Assembly (NCBI RefSeq): GCF_021130785.1 | Contig: NC_060215.1 | Span: forward strand, 70,005,501 to 70,069,500 | Length of the DNA stretch: 64,000 nt | Reading direction: 5' to 3' | Source of the DNA: Homalodisca vitripennis | Lineage: Eukaryota; Arthropoda; Insecta; Hemiptera; Cicadellidae | Shown here: in pieces, positions 12,557-24,815 of the stretch | Numbering within the stretch: position 1 is the first letter of the stretch | Layout of the letters: each line of letters begins with the position of its first letter | The notes under the pieces: generated by a model | What the model was told of the DNA's origin: nothing | Seen by the model: the letters and a program-made list of their open reading frames with translations, nothing else | The model's database searches: none | Made by a program: the position numbers and the translations under genes

Positions 12557-12754
12557 TTTGCGTGGGGATGGGGAACGAGAGGTAATACAAGTCAGACGGC
12601 TGCTGGAGGCTTGTGTGGCATTCACATAGCAAGGGAGCTCATCAAGATAGGCTGTGACACGGCTGCCAATGTTGAGGAACTGTCCAGTGATAGCCAACTG
12701 AGTACCCCCACTTTGTGGACCCACCACAGGTGACACTCCTTCAACTTGAACATT
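12557..12754 (-). CDS. PlexB: PlexB exon 10 (IPT2)
   Basis: Acceptor TGTTCCAG and donor GTAAGA bound 198 nt (residues 937-1002, phase 0). NVQVEGVSPVVGPQSGGTQL followed by AITGQFLNIGSRV, then PCYV and LTCITSRSPSP, is a textbook IPT/TIG domain: the P..GP.SGGT turn and a disulfide-forming cysteine pair. Confidence 0.92.
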
Positions 12755-14721
12755 CTGGAACAGTAAAATAATGTAAATTTGTATTCCAAGTAAATCATAT
12801 TGTTAAATTTGAATAAAACAAAACTTTTTCAAATTTAATTTAAAAAGAAGTTTCCAAAGCAGCACTAATTCTCGGTGTCTAGGAATAAAGAATGTTCAAA
12901 GAATTGAACTTGTTGGACCGTGTTAAGAAACTAGCGCAAATAGAGATACAATTATTTAGGTAAAACATGATAATTAAAAAAAAATGTCCTTAATTAGAAC
13001 CTCTATCAAATTTTGTAACTTAAAAAGAATACTCTTAGCATTACATATTTTTCGTAAAAAAAACTTAGGATCCTATTAAAAATATAAAATATTAATTGAA
13101 TAATACAATTATTCTTTCAAGAATTTCAACTCACAAAACGAACATTTGTGTTTTTTTTTTATATACAGCGCACACGCAAGCCACCATTGGTTTATCTCAG
13201 TTACCTTTGTCATTTACATATATTATGAGTATTACGACTTTGTACATAAGGTGTAAAGAAAAAAAGACAAAGAAAATTAATTTGGTCTTTTCAAGATCCA
13301 GTTTTGTACAGACTATGATAATAATGAAACTCTTACATTTAGTGCTTCCTTATCTGATCGCCTATTATCAGCTCAATGATCAATTCACTTGATAACACTA
13401 GTGGAGAAAAGTAAATAAAAGAAACTAATAAGAGTTTGGAGTTTTCCCACAGCAGTTGTAAGGTTTGGTTTTTGAGAAATCCTTCAATACGAATCCTAAC
13501 AAAAATTCACTACACATCCTGATCCCTGTGCCATAGCCGAATCAGTTGTTGCTTTAACAAAATCAGCACATGATCTCAAATCACATATAATCTCACATCA
13601 TATCAGACAATTGATGTCCTACAAAATGAGTTAATGACAGAGATGTCAGCAGCTTCCCTGGTATTCTTCAAGCCTAGATAAAGGAAGAGCTTGGTACGGC
13701 TAAATCTGTGATGTCAACTGGAAAAGTTGCAGATGTGGACAGTATCTTCTCAGACTTTATCAAGCATGTAGACCCTAAAACCTTATTATGACTTATTACT
13801 CCTCTCAAGAGCATTCAATATAATAAATCAGAACCAAAAACTTTTAAATGTCTAAAAGAATTTTTATATTAAATATTTACCATGCAATATCACTTCACCA
13901 TGATGTTTGTTATATATTCCTTAAAAAGCTCATTCACAATTATATTTTGTCCATTCTAAATGCTTGTGAAGAGCATTTTATGAAGAACATAAAGTAACTC
14001 ATTTTGTTGTAGCATTGTTGGGAATAAAATATATTTGATTCCAGCAGTAAAAAATAGCAGCGTTAATAAATACATTACATAGTATTTTTAATTTCTTTGT
14101 TTAATTTTTAAATCATTTATTAATTTTTAAACTGTGGCAGTTTTTATTTTTTTTTTTTAGCTAAATTCCACAACCAGATGCATTGGAGTGATCCACTTTG
14201 TTTTTAAAATCATGACAGCAGTGTCTCTACTGGTGAAGATGTTTCAGAATGTGTAGACTCTAATTCTTGGACGTCACTCTCATTCTTATCCATTCCTTGA
14301 GTTTCTACATCACTTTAAAACTAAACAATACGCCTAAGTAAACAATGTTTCCGCCATTACTACCCCTACCCAACACATGATTCGCAACAAAGTCATATCT
14401 TTTGCTAAGCTAACACAGTGGTCTACTGTATTTACTCAATGAGTTTTATGACGAAATCGAATCCTAACTATTAACATTTGAATTAGCCACACACAAAAAG
14501 GTTGCATACACTTGTACACATAAATACATTATCCTTAAACCATGGAAACATTGTATAAGGAATGTAATCAAAGATTGTTAAGTTTTTAAAGATTCTGTTT
14601 AATGTTTTTCCAATTTAATTCTGTAAGGATATTTTATTATTAAGTTAAATTGACTTCTTTGCTTGGAGAAGATTATCTTAGTCAACATGCACTCTATCAC
14701 TATAACATTCATGTTACACAC
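12755..14721. other. Plexin intron 9
   Basis: 2.0 kb, AT-rich. Weakly coding-like scraps on the plus strand at about 13510-13790 (a 29-codon open stretch) and on the minus strand at about 14170-14320 (acidic, Ser/Thr-rich) may be transposon remnants, but nothing identifiable remains. Confidence 0.5.
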
Positions 14722-14970
14722 CTTGTAGCTGAAATGTACAGAGGACTCTGTGAATCCAGCCTGGTTACCGATGATGACAGATGCCACTTTCTCTGCAGCT
14801 GATGATCCTGTTTGACAGATGATCTTCACAGACACCTCATATTCCACCAGAGTGCAAGGTGTATCTCCTATATGTATTTTACCTCGCACATCTTCTTCCT
14901 TCAGTCCTAAGTTACTGCCCTCTATAGTCACAAATGTTCCTCCCTCGATTGGACCACTCAGGGGCTTTAT
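14722..14970 (-). CDS. PlexB: PlexB exon 9 (IPT1)
   Basis: Acceptor ATGTTCAG and donor GTGTGT bound 249 nt (residues 854-936, phase 0). [28 protein letters not shown] and [17 protein letters not shown] are the first canonical IPT of plexins, directly after PSI3. It ends VHFSYK, the last strand before the next domain. Confidence 0.93.
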
Positions 14971-16687
14971 CTGAACATGTTACATAATTTTAGTTATAAT
15001 TACTGTAAACTTTACAATGTATTTTTTATTTGCATGTGTGTGTACAACTACCATCACAAACTAATTAATTAAAAACCAACATAATATATTCATTACATCT
15101 CTGGGGCAGCTCTCTATTACAAGCTGAAGAAAACTGATTTGTGGACCATTTTCAAGGTTTGACCAGGTTGGTTATGTAAATAAAGAACTATAAAACTGCC
15201 AAATAAACTAGTATAATCTGAAAGATAATGTGTATCTTAAATTATATAGTTTGGTTTGAATTTTAATGTAGTTTTAAGAATTACATCAATTCCACTGCAT
15301 TGAATTCTCTTCAATTCAATGATATTTGTATCATGCCTTTTTGTATTGTGTGTAATTTTAAACTATACATTTCAAGAAATAAATTTAACTGGTGTATCAA
15401 TAGGTATTATCCCAATTCGTATAAAATCTGAGATGGGAGCAGTGTTTGATATATCTTTTCAAGAAATGGCTAGCTGGTTATAGAATCCCTCTCTACTCCA
15501 CCATTATATTCAGAGTCATTTAATGTTTTTGACTATATTGAAAAATGTATGTTTTACGCAAACAAAAGGTCAGGTCCATTCAGAGGTATCATATGTGTTT
15601 ATATGACGGCTGTTCAGAAAGTAACAGACTTTTAGCCTACCATGGTAATGGCTGGGACTAGAGCTGCCATCTTGTTAACATGCTCCTACACTTAATACAC
15701 ATTCAGCTATGGTAGCACGTGGACTGAGCCTCTCCTACTTTATTCTATTTGTTAACCTTTTGTCCAAGACAGAGACCGTTCTGTATGGGCCTAATTTTAC
15801 ACTGCATTACTATCTCGGTTATGAAACAAAAGATCTATCTAACGTTTTATACATTGTAGTTCAAAGTTTAACCACCACATCACAGTGTTGACAATTGTCT
15901 AAAACATCATGTGCCCAATGTAGTTTTAATTTGCCGAGAGTATGCGTTATTTACTTGTGTCAGTTATGCAGGTTATGGCTGAAGGCACTAGTGACAGAGA
16001 TACAGACATGAGTGAATAAAAGCTCTTTTTGATTATTGGGACTGTATTTTTCAGTTAATTCTATATAATAAATGTTTACAAAACTGGTCATATATTTAAA
16101 ATACTTTCACACCACATCTTTTCTAACAATGAGTTTGTATATAAAATTTTATTTTTAGAGTATCAGATCATTTTTTTGTGTGGTAAAGTAAGTTACATTT
16201 GCTATTTAACTGTTTATTTGTCAGTAAATAATAATGTAATTAGTAATTAGTAGCACTTAAAAGAAATAAATTTTAACTTAAATTTTGTTATAAAATATTG
16301 TACTAACATTATTTAAACCATACATCTAATTTATAATATAATATTTATAAACTGCCATTACATTCTAAATACAATACTAACAAATAAATACATTGTACAT
16401 AAAAAATAAAATTATTCGAAAGCGTTTAAAAGTTCATTTGGTCAAGTTTATGTGATTATGGTCCAAAAAAACCATGTGTTATTATGTTCCAAATTTAGTG
16501 CGAGTTCTCCAGGCTTATGAATGGCAGAAATTGTTCTGGTGATGAATTTATTTAAAAATCAACCTTAGACTAATAAAAAGCTTTAAGGATTCAAAATTGG
16601 GGAATACATTTTTTGAATTCTGAATCAGATTAGAGATTTGGAAATTATCGATTCAATCATCACAAGAGTAAAATTTGGTCAAGTATA

Positions 16688-17982
16688 CGAGGGGTGTTCA
16701 ATAAAAACTGACAGTACTCTCTCAATACCTTTCATATAAAAGTTTAGACTTTAACACTTGTATCTCCTATTTAGTCGCCATTTAAAGCCACACACCTGTT
16801 CCACCGCCTCTGCCACTCCTTGAAGACGTGTTCAAAGTCCTCCTTAGACAGAACCTTCAAAATCACCTCTAAAGTCTTAATAGCGGCAGTAGCAGTTGGA
16901 AAACGCCGGCCTTTCAGCTCCTTTTTGGCATGAGGATACAGAAAAAAGGCATTTGGAGCCAAGTCTGTAGGGTGGATGTGGCACAGTTTCGATTCCTTTT
17001 TTGGATAGAAACTCAAGCACAGTATTGGCAACATGGGAGCGAGCATTGTCGTGATGCAGCTTTCAGCATATGACGAGGTCTGGCCGCTTTTTTGAGATGT
17101 TATCTTCGATTAGTTGCTTCAATACTAAAATGTAGTACCCCCCATTAATTGTCTGACCCTGTGGTACAGTATGGGTGTACACCATACTATTATAATGAAA
17201 GAACGTAATCACTATTGCCTTTGCAGCAGACCTTTGAGCACAAGGTTTTTTTGGAGTCAGTCCACTTTTCCCACCCACTCTGTACTCTATTGTTTTGTTG
17301 CAGGATCATAACAGTAAATTCAACTTTCATCAGCAGTAATAATATTTTTCCACCATGCATCACCTTCTCGATGCACGCACAAAGTTGGCAAATTTCAATT
17401 TGACTTTGTTTCTGAACTGGTGTTAACAGACGTGGTATCCAACGAACACAGACACGTGACATATTCAAATGATCATGCATGAGTGTATGGACACTACCAA
17501 TTGATATATTGAGCAGTATAGCAAGCTAATAGTCAAATGTGGATCAATGTGACCCTAACACTCCCAGTGTTGATTGATTCTTCGGTAAGGTCAGAAACAG
17601 AGGCGCCAGGCACAGCTTCCAACTCACATGATTCCTGTCTTTTTTAAAGTCTTTATGCCACCTAAAATAGGTTCTTTCACTCATTGCATCAATACCAAAA
17701 GCTTTTTTCAAGTTGCTGTAAGTATCCGTAGCACTTTTCCATAGTTTTACACAAAACTTTATTGTATATCTTTGCTCACAAAAATCAGCCATAGTAAACT
17801 TTAGAGAAAACAATTTGCAACTGTTTATTAATTGGTTGCCATGATAACAATAAATATGTAATAATGTTAACAGCTGATTTGGTTGTTGCTAATACTTCAA
17901 TGTTTCATACCAACTTGAAAAAACTAATTATTTTACTTTGTTTACGTGTACACTACCGTCAGTCTTTATTGAACTCCCCTCG
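16688..17982 (-). mobile_element. Mariner element, 1295 bp, TIRs at both ends
   Basis: TA (16686-16687) precedes CGAGGGGTGTTCAATAAAAA and TA (17983-17984) follows CTTTATTGAACTCCCCTCG. The inverted termini agree over about 26-29 bp with few mismatches. Length, TA target and the transposase inside on the minus strand are those of a full mariner. It sits in sense orientation in plexin intron 8. Confidence 0.93.
16771..17792 (-). pseudogene. Mariner transposase, frameshifted
   Basis: Starts with MADFCEQRYTIKFCVKLWKS, the paired-like helix-turn-helix, with SERTYFRWHKDFKK. Later frames give HDHLNMSRVCVRWIPRLLTP then QKQSQIEI, GWEKWTDSKK, FFHYNSMVYTHTVPQGQTIN, KLHHDNARSH and the end FEHVFKEWQRRWNRCVALNG. 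A D-containing catalytic block (HHDNARSH) is seen; the expected Gly-Asp-Glu-Ser block reads LLMKVEFTV and may be damaged. At least three frame changes separate the pieces, so it is dead. Length, about 340 codons, equals a normal mariner transposase. Confidence 0.9.
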
Positions 17983-18208
17983 TAGTAATGCAAGTCAAAG
18001 GTAAAAAAAGGGAGTGTTCAGAACTTGTTTTGATTGATGTTGCTTCAATACACTGATAAATGATTGAATTCCTACTAAACTTTTCAAATTTAGTTATTTT
18101 TTCTTCTTGCAGATATTTAATTTAGTCCAAATCTATTGAAAAAAGTAGATATCTAGTTTAAATTAAAATGTTTATAATTTTGTTCTGAGTTTAAGCCTTA
18201 AAAGTTAA

Positions 18209-19042
18209 CCCATTGCGGATCGTGAAAACGGCGCGCGCGCGGGCCTTAGAGTACGAATTAATCCGTATTACAACGCAGCACCCCGCAGTGTTTGCACGCC
18301 TACCTGCCTGCTTAGCACGCTCGCTAATTATACATGTTTTGTTTGTTTATGTTGTTATTTATGTTATATAAACATTATACAGATCATATTAGACAAGTAT
18401 ATTATACTAGAAGTATATTCAAGTATATTCATAAATATCCTCGGAAGCACTACTTTGAGCGTTTTTATTGATATTGAAATGATGTTGAAATAGAGTTTCC
18501 ACATCCGGTGGTGTCCCAGGAACAATGTCTGAAATAGTCTGAACATCTGAATCATGGTCACTAACCCGCTCGTCACTGTCAACATTAGTATCCGCGTAAT
18601 TATGAAAACGTGGACAAATACGCGTGATAGAAACGTCTCCATCCTCAATAACACTATCGATATCACTTTCATAACTTCCACTTTCTAATAATAGTCTATC
18701 TAATTCAGATGATCGTAAATTGTCACCCATTTTATTTACGTACACGCACACGAGGCAAAGGAAAATCGAACGCCACGACTGTACGCCTCAGACAAACAAT
18801 TTGTCGCAAATAATTACATTATTGACCGATAACGAGGGGAGTATTTGTGGACGAGTACCAGAGATAAGATAGGAAGCCAGTCCAGGAAAACTGACAATAA
18901 ATATCTCCGAGGCTTATAACAGCGATAAGCGTTCAAAACAAATGAGTCATCCGTACCACGTCATCCGCGTGAGGGTCACGTCATTGTGCTTTTGGTCCAC
19001 GCCTCGCTCCGCGTCACCCTCACGTCGTTGATCCGCAATGGG
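18209..19042 (-). mobile_element. Non-autonomous piggyBac-like element, 834 bp
   Basis: TTAA at 18205-18208 and 19043-19046 flank perfect 13-bp inverted termini CCCATTGCGGATC (18209-18221) and GATCCGCAATGGG (19030-19042). Subterminal GTGAGGGTCACGTC and CGTCACCCTCACGTC near 18970-19028 form a second imperfect inverted pair. A GC-rich GCGCGCGCGCGGGCC tract lies next to the left end. TTAA specificity with CCC-starting TIRs is the mark of the piggyBac superfamily. The interior encodes only the N-terminal piece of a transposase. Confidence 0.9.
18419..18730 (-). pseudogene. Truncated piggyBac-like transposase, N-terminal acidic region
   Basis: A 103-codon frame begins MGDNLRSSELDRLLLESGSY and continues with acidic Ser/Asp-rich text (SDIDSVIEDGD, NVDSDERVSDHDSDVQTISD). 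It ends SASEDIYEYT and a stop, without the DDD catalytic core or the Cys-rich finger. Piggybac-family transposases typically start with such an acidic, disordered N-terminus. Because it lies inside a TTAA/TIR element on the strand reading in from the right end, a deletion derivative is the simplest reading. Family assignment of the protein alone is weak. Confidence 0.6.
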
Positions 19043-19682
19043 TTAAGGGTCCGACATCATGAGTTTGCCATTTCATTCGTGTGTAAGACGACATCCAACA
19101 ATGTGATGAAGTAACTTTTCAGCCAATCTGTAATATTTCCGCTAGGTGCTAAAATCACACAGCACTCTTAGGAACTAATAACTGGGCCTAGGCCTAGGCT
19201 ATCATCACTGTTACTGTCTATTACATTTTCCAGTTTTGGGAGAACGCCGTAATCATCAATTTATATATTTTTTTCAGTACTAGAATCATTGTCATTGTCT
19301 CATTTAGTAATAGGTTCAAAATCACAAAGACATACACTGTAAAAAATATTCAGTTACTGATGTGAACGCATCTGAAAATAGGCTAGGAGATTGACTAGAA
19401 CAAAAACCAGCAGATAATAATTGTTCTCCAGCTGTCACGTATTAGTTCCTGAGAGTGATAACAGCACCAATTGGAAATATCGCAAGCTGGCTGAAAATGA
19501 AAGTAAAAGTAGTAAAAGTCAAATGAATGGAACGGCAAAATGGAATAAAACAATTCCGGAGAGGTTCATCCTGCAGAATATTCTGAAAGATATCATACTC
19601 AGTTAAAATACAAAACTTAATAGTGAAAGTGTCATTTTTCTATAGCTAGAAACAATAAATAAAAAATATAACAAAGTATTAT

Positions 19683-19685
<3 letters not shown>

Positions 19686-19719
<34 letters not shown>

Positions 19720-19727
19720 TAATATAT

Positions 19728-19768
<41 letters not shown>
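19686..19768. repeat. Two (TA)n microsatellites
   Basis: Alternating TA runs at about 19686-19714 and 19734-19768 are separated by about 20 bp. Simple sequence in plexin intron 8. Confidence 0.95.
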
Positions 19769-19769
<1 letters not shown>

Positions 19770-20636
19770 AACCTCTACTTTGTTAAAAATTGGGTTTTCA
19801 CTGGAAATATAATAAAATAAATACATGCTGAGGTGGCAAACCGATAAAAAAACCGATTGGAAAGGGTAAATTGCACCAAAAACATTTACAGCATTGTTTA
19901 TTTATGTGATAAATCAGTATTAAGGATATATCCATACATTGAAATGTATATTACTAGTTTAACCTTCTTTCTGACATCCATACTGTACTAGTTCAGACAG
20001 GAAGTGTTCAATTTACGATTTTACAGATGACCATATAATGTGGACAGTCACTTTTAAAAGGTTGACTGATCAAGCTCATACCAAATGCCTGCTACTTTGA
20101 GGGTATATCAATAATATTGTAATCATATAATGTACTGCTTGTAGGTTGTTGCTTACATATTTTAGCTGACATTAAAAAAACGTATAAAGATGGCAGATAA
20201 AATTATTGACTACTAGTTCAGACAATTCTTGTAAAAGTTTCACTGTGAAATTGTATGAAAATGAAAAACATTTTTCAAGAAATAATATTTGGTACTTTTT
20301 AATGCTAATTTTATTTTTAAGCAAAATAGAAACGTTATTAACTTGTTACCTTAAAAAATACAATGTATTTAATATTTTAATTAAAAGCTTGCATTTTACC
20401 AAAAAACATCTTTGTGTTCTTCACATACAGAACTAAAGTATGCTTAGTGGTAATAGGATTAAACTGATGACACAAAATTAAGTATCAGAAATATTCATGT
20501 TTATATAGTGTAAAACGCTAATGCCTGATTACTTGAGAACAAAAATCCCATACGTTTCCTGTTTTACGAGAAGTGAAAATCCCTCATTTAAAAGAAAATG
20601 AAACTCTACAGAGGAGATGGATAGTGTTGGACATAC

Positions 20637-20894
20637 CATATCAATGCGAGGGCGTGGACATTCGCTGGCCGGGATCTGTTGGCAAGTATCTGCGTAGCTG
20701 CATGTGTTAGCACACCAAGTGCAGTGATACTTGGAGTGGCGTGTAACACACAGTGAACAATCTGGATGTTCCCGGTGAGAGCCCAGGATATCGCACTTGT
20801 ATAGCGTTACAGTTATTGTGTCTACATGATGATTTCTGTTCCACACCATGCTGATACTTGCATCATATTCACCAGTGTTGGCTTCATATGAGTA
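20637..20894 (-). CDS. PlexB: PlexB exon 8 (spacer end and PSI3)
   Basis: Acceptor GTTTCCAG and donor GTATGT bound 258 nt (residues 768-853, phase 0). YSYEANTGEYDASISMVWN closes the second IPT-like spacer. KCDILGSHREHPDCSLCV, YHCTWC and CSYADTCQQ are a cysteine-rich PSI module (third of three), ending PASECPRPRIDM just before IPT1. Confidence 0.92.
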
Positions 20895-22228
20895 CTGGAA
20901 ACATAAGTAACAATCAGCTACTTTAACTAGACATACACACTTTTAACATATTATAACCGTAGAACCTACACAGTACGTTCACAAGTCAGTACTACAATAT
21001 TTTATACAATAGCTACTCCAGACATTGAAATTATTAATAATAATAAAAATAATAACTAGGTATGTTCTTCTTTATCAAAATGTTCAGGTACATGAGATGG
21101 ATAAAAATACACAAGGTGTTTATAAAACACTTTTACTCTGTAGAAACTCTGTGGAATATTTTCAAATAGTAAAATTTTTGCTTTTTTCTGACCAACTTGG
21201 ATTAAATTTTGAGATACATAATATAAGAGGAATTGCTGATTCCCAAATTTTCAAACGTCCGTCCATATCTTGTAATTTATTTTCAATTTTGAAGTATTTT
21301 CTTTATTTCAACGCATATTTGAATGTTATGGAAAACCCAAACATAATTTAACTGAAAACTTTAAAATAAAACAACACAATTTAATACTGTTTACACTTTT
21401 ATATCTGAATGCAATTTAAAATATTTAGCTCTAAATATTTCCTCCAAAGGAAATAACTGAAAAGGTCCATTATGAACTGAGGTTTTATTGCTTGTCTCTG
21501 GAATTTGGGAACATTTTCTGTCTATTATGCAATGTTTTTCTGTCTATCATACAATGTTTTGAAACTCAACATTTAAAACCCCACAGTTTATTGTTATTCT
21601 AAGGTACCTCATAAGTTCATTTGAGTACGTTTAAAAATCACAATGTAAAGTGCATGATTGGTTAAGCCATTTGTGGGCAGGAACATTATCTCTAGTCAGT
21701 TACAAAATCAACAAAATATGTGTGGCAAAGAAAATTGCATGAAAGTAATAATTTTTGGATTTTAAATAGAAGAATTTTCTTCGAATAAACCTCCATTAGA
21801 CTATAAAATCTATACATTTCTATTAATTAATTGTAACTTCCAGCTGCTTCACAACCTGCTCTACAGTAAGCTGAAGAATCAATGGAATATATAAGGCAGA
21901 ACATTTGGCTATCAGCCAGGAAAACAACATAAGGACTTTACTAGTAATCCAAATAAATGTTACAGAATAGGGCTTCCCTCATCAACTTGTTTTCTGTACA
22001 AACCTGCCACATTTAATGGGTAAAGTAGTTAGGGTAGCAATAAATATCGGACAAGTTTAAGAGCAGTATCAAAACCCATTCTTATGGGTAGATTGTGAAA
22101 CTAAATCACCAATCATTCGTCAAGTATAACTATTTCCCCTCTAAGCTTTTTATTTATCTTTCAGGAATACAAACTAAATCCAAATTGAATGTATTTATTA
22201 CTAATGAATTTATTGTTACACTACTCAC
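20895..22228. other. Plexin intron 7
   Basis: 1.3 kb of AT-rich sequence. I see no repeat, element or coding stretch that I can support. Confidence 0.6.
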
Positions 22229-22465
22229 AGTTGTTTTATCGCAGACAATGAACTGGTTAGCTTCAACTCGTGCAGGAACCATCATTTTTGCACCTTCAAT
22301 AGTGACTATACACTGAAATCCTGTGTGACCTGGCTGGGGATGTGGCAAGTTGTCTACTTCTAGAGCTATCTCCATGGGGACACTATTGGGCAGCAAGATC
22401 TTTTGTTTGGGATGTCGGAACCGGGGACATGAACTCACTCCATGATTTGCCAGGTGTGCTGGATT
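22229..22465 (-). CDS. PlexB: PlexB exon 7 (IPT-like spacer between PSI2 and PSI3)
   Basis: Acceptor TATTTCAG and donor GTGAGT bound 237 nt (residues 689-767, phase 0). NPAHLANHGVSSCPRFRHP followed by ALEVDNLPHPQPGHTGFQC and FIVCDKTT has the strand and cysteine spacing of the degenerate IPT between PSI2 and PSI3 in plexins. Confidence 0.88.
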
Positions 22466-22581
22466 CTGAAATATTTCAAGAGGAAAAATATCACTACTCT
22501 TATAATTTTACACATATAATTCATATTAACAAGTGGTTGAAATAGTGGTATTGATTACAATTATTAATAACAGTACTTTAA

Positions 22582-23769
22582 CCCTTTGAGTGCCACAGGT
22601 ATTTTCCCAAGGCATATGCATAAAGTGCCAGGCTGGTTTTTGCATATTTGTAGTAAGCTTTTGGGAAAAAAGCTGTTGTAAAATAACTACCCTACAAATT
22701 TTCATACTTTTGTAATTGTTTTTTTTCTCATTAAGTGCAGAATATGATACATATCGTTAAAAATAAAATTTGATTTATAAAAGTATAAAAATTTCAGTAT
22801 TTATAAAAAAGTTAAGTTTCAACCTAGTTTGAGTGTTCACGGTATTTTTAAGATTTTCTTTCTTTATACCATGATAAAGGCCATATAATCATAATTAAAA
22901 TCCATGTATAATATTCCAGTCTAGAACTAAAAAAACATGGAATTATATGTATAACCAAAAGTCTGCCCCGGTACCGATATTTTATAAATTGTACTTCATT
23001 TGTTAGAGTTTAGAAATTACATAGTAATAGTGTAGTTTTCACAAAACATCTAATAACACATCAATATAACACAAATAAATTTTATTAGTAAATGTAGAGA
23101 CAAATACTTGCTAACATATTTACATAAAAGTTTACATTTACTAAATAATAACCCTAATATATTTACGCTGAAAATTCACGTTTTTCGCTTGGACACAACT
23201 CAAATCACTGCATTACTTTTGTAAATAAATACAGTAAAATACTGTGTAAATTTCTATTTTAGTTTGTATTTACTTAAATGCTTGGATATCGGCACATATA
23301 CAACAAGAAAGGCCGTTACGCAACATGGTACTCATCCGCTATGTTGCGTGACTGGAAAACAAAATCATCGCATAGGTACTTCGGTATTATCGCAGCCCAC
23401 TATTTTTGGCCAAGTTTTCCTTATCAGGGATCAAAATAAACTTCAGTATAAGTTTCTTCTTCCATAATTAATCGAAAAATACTCGATGAGTCATACTTCC
23501 TATAGCAAAATCGTCTCCAAATAGATGCACGAATGACCTGACATTTTCGAATAATAAAACGTTCTTTTAGTTTTTGTTTTCATTGATTGTTGTAAGTTAT
23601 TACTTGTAAATTCCAAGATAGGTTAAAGAAAGTCTTTTCATTTTAATACTGTAATTTATTTTGTCCCCAATAAGGAAAACTCGAAAAACAAAACGTCAAA
23701 ATTAGCGACGCTGGCACTTTATGCACTTTTTGTACCGTCAAAATTAGCGACGCTGTGGCACTCAAAAGG
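22582..23769. mobile_element. Non-autonomous piggyBac-like element, 1188 bp
   Basis: TTAA at 22578-22581 and 23770-23773 flank 17-bp inverted termini: CCCTTTGAGTGCCACAG and the reverse complement CCTTTTGAGTGCCACAG, 16 of 17 matching. A subterminal inverted pair GCATAAAGTGCCAG (about 22618) and CTGGCACTTTATGC (about 23711) lies inside. The right end also has a direct repeat of GTCAAAATTAGCGACGCTG. No transposase frame is evident; the 67-codon frame at 23264-23467 is unlike known proteins. Confidence 0.88.
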
Positions 23770-23946
23770 TTAAAATATCAAATGAATGAAATACCACAGT
23801 TTAGTTTACGACAATACTTAAAAATATAAAATTAATAAAGAGATAATCCCCAAAAAATATGCTTTATGTTCTTGAACAACTCTTTTAATTCATTAAGGGT
23901 TACACAATTTCTAAATAAATATTAATGTCTCTAGTTGGGTTACTAA

Positions 23947-24657
23947 CCCTTCATGGACAGATGTAGATATATCCACTAGTGACTGTTTTTATTGCAGACG
24001 ATTTACAGATATATCTGCAAAATACGATCAACTATACTAATGTACTTTTGTTTAAACTGTACCTATCAGAAGTGATTTATTTAAGTATAAAAACCCTCAA
24101 AATATGTCTTTAATAAGTATTTTTTTCTGGCATTTTCAATACAGCAGTCGCTTTACGGTGCCAGTTGTGTAAAATAGTGTTGAATTTAAGGCCTACTATA
24201 CTAAAAATGTAGAATTTTCGTTTAACTTGTTTTCCTGGTGTTTTGAACATTCAGAAAAGTTATGTTGAAATCTTCTAAAACAATGAATTTTGATTATAAT
24301 GTATTATTTATTCAGACATAATGATTTCTTGTATCTTGTGTGTTTATTAATAACTCATACTTTTCGTTTCAAGCAAATGTTGTTTTTATTACTGTTAACT
24401 GAATAGCTAACACCAATTTACCTGTTACAAAAGTTGTGCAAATAATAACAGACAGACAGTAGATAAATTCACTAATATTCCTGTGATTTAAGGATGGGAG
24501 GTGGACATATCAGCATACATTTTTAACCAAGTAAAAAATATTACTTGGAGCAAATTTACTCCCACACAAGTCTTACATCAAACTGTTTCAGAAAAAGGTT
24601 TTGTTTGTTTGTCCTGAGCCTAAAGAAGCTGACATATTGTCAGCCATCTCTTAAGGG
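23947..24657. mobile_element. Possible worn TTAA-type element
   Basis: The ends CCCTTCATGGACAGATG and the reverse complement CCCTTAAGAGATGG point inwards across 711 bp. The flanks read CTAA and TTTA, each one base from TTAA. Only the first five bases match clearly. It lies directly between two better elements. Confidence 0.3.
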
Positions 24658-24815
24658 TTTATTGTACCAATACAGATTTCAACAATATTAGCCATTTTGA
24701 AGAATTCAATTCTATTTATAACAGTTTAACCAAAAACAGAAAATGTAAATTCTTGACACAAATCATATATTAAAGCTCAAGTAAGATATTTTTACATTCA
24801 AAAAATCTAACTTAA

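Larger units (their letters stand above)
14971..20636. other. Plexin intron 8
   Basis: At 5.7 kb this is one of the largest introns. It contains a mariner element (16688-17982), a piggyBac-like element (18209-19042) and TA microsatellites (19686-19768). At 15604-15640 ATGACGGCTGTTCAGAAAGT after TA looks like a mariner-type end, with about 400 bp of worn sequence behind it but no partner end. The perfect inverted 9-mers CATTGAATT/AATTCAATG at about 15297-15321 form a small hairpin. Confidence 0.6.

Noticed and set aside
13510..13790. Possible exon-like plus-strand text (KSVMSTGKVADVDSIFSDFI)
   Set aside because: Upstream stops, no acceptor, no recognisable family; at best a worn repeat.
19043..19620. 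Acidic minus-strand scraps and the plus-strand frame at 19421-19606, considered as further transposase
   Set aside because: They lie outside the TIR-bounded element, contain stops and have no nameable motif.
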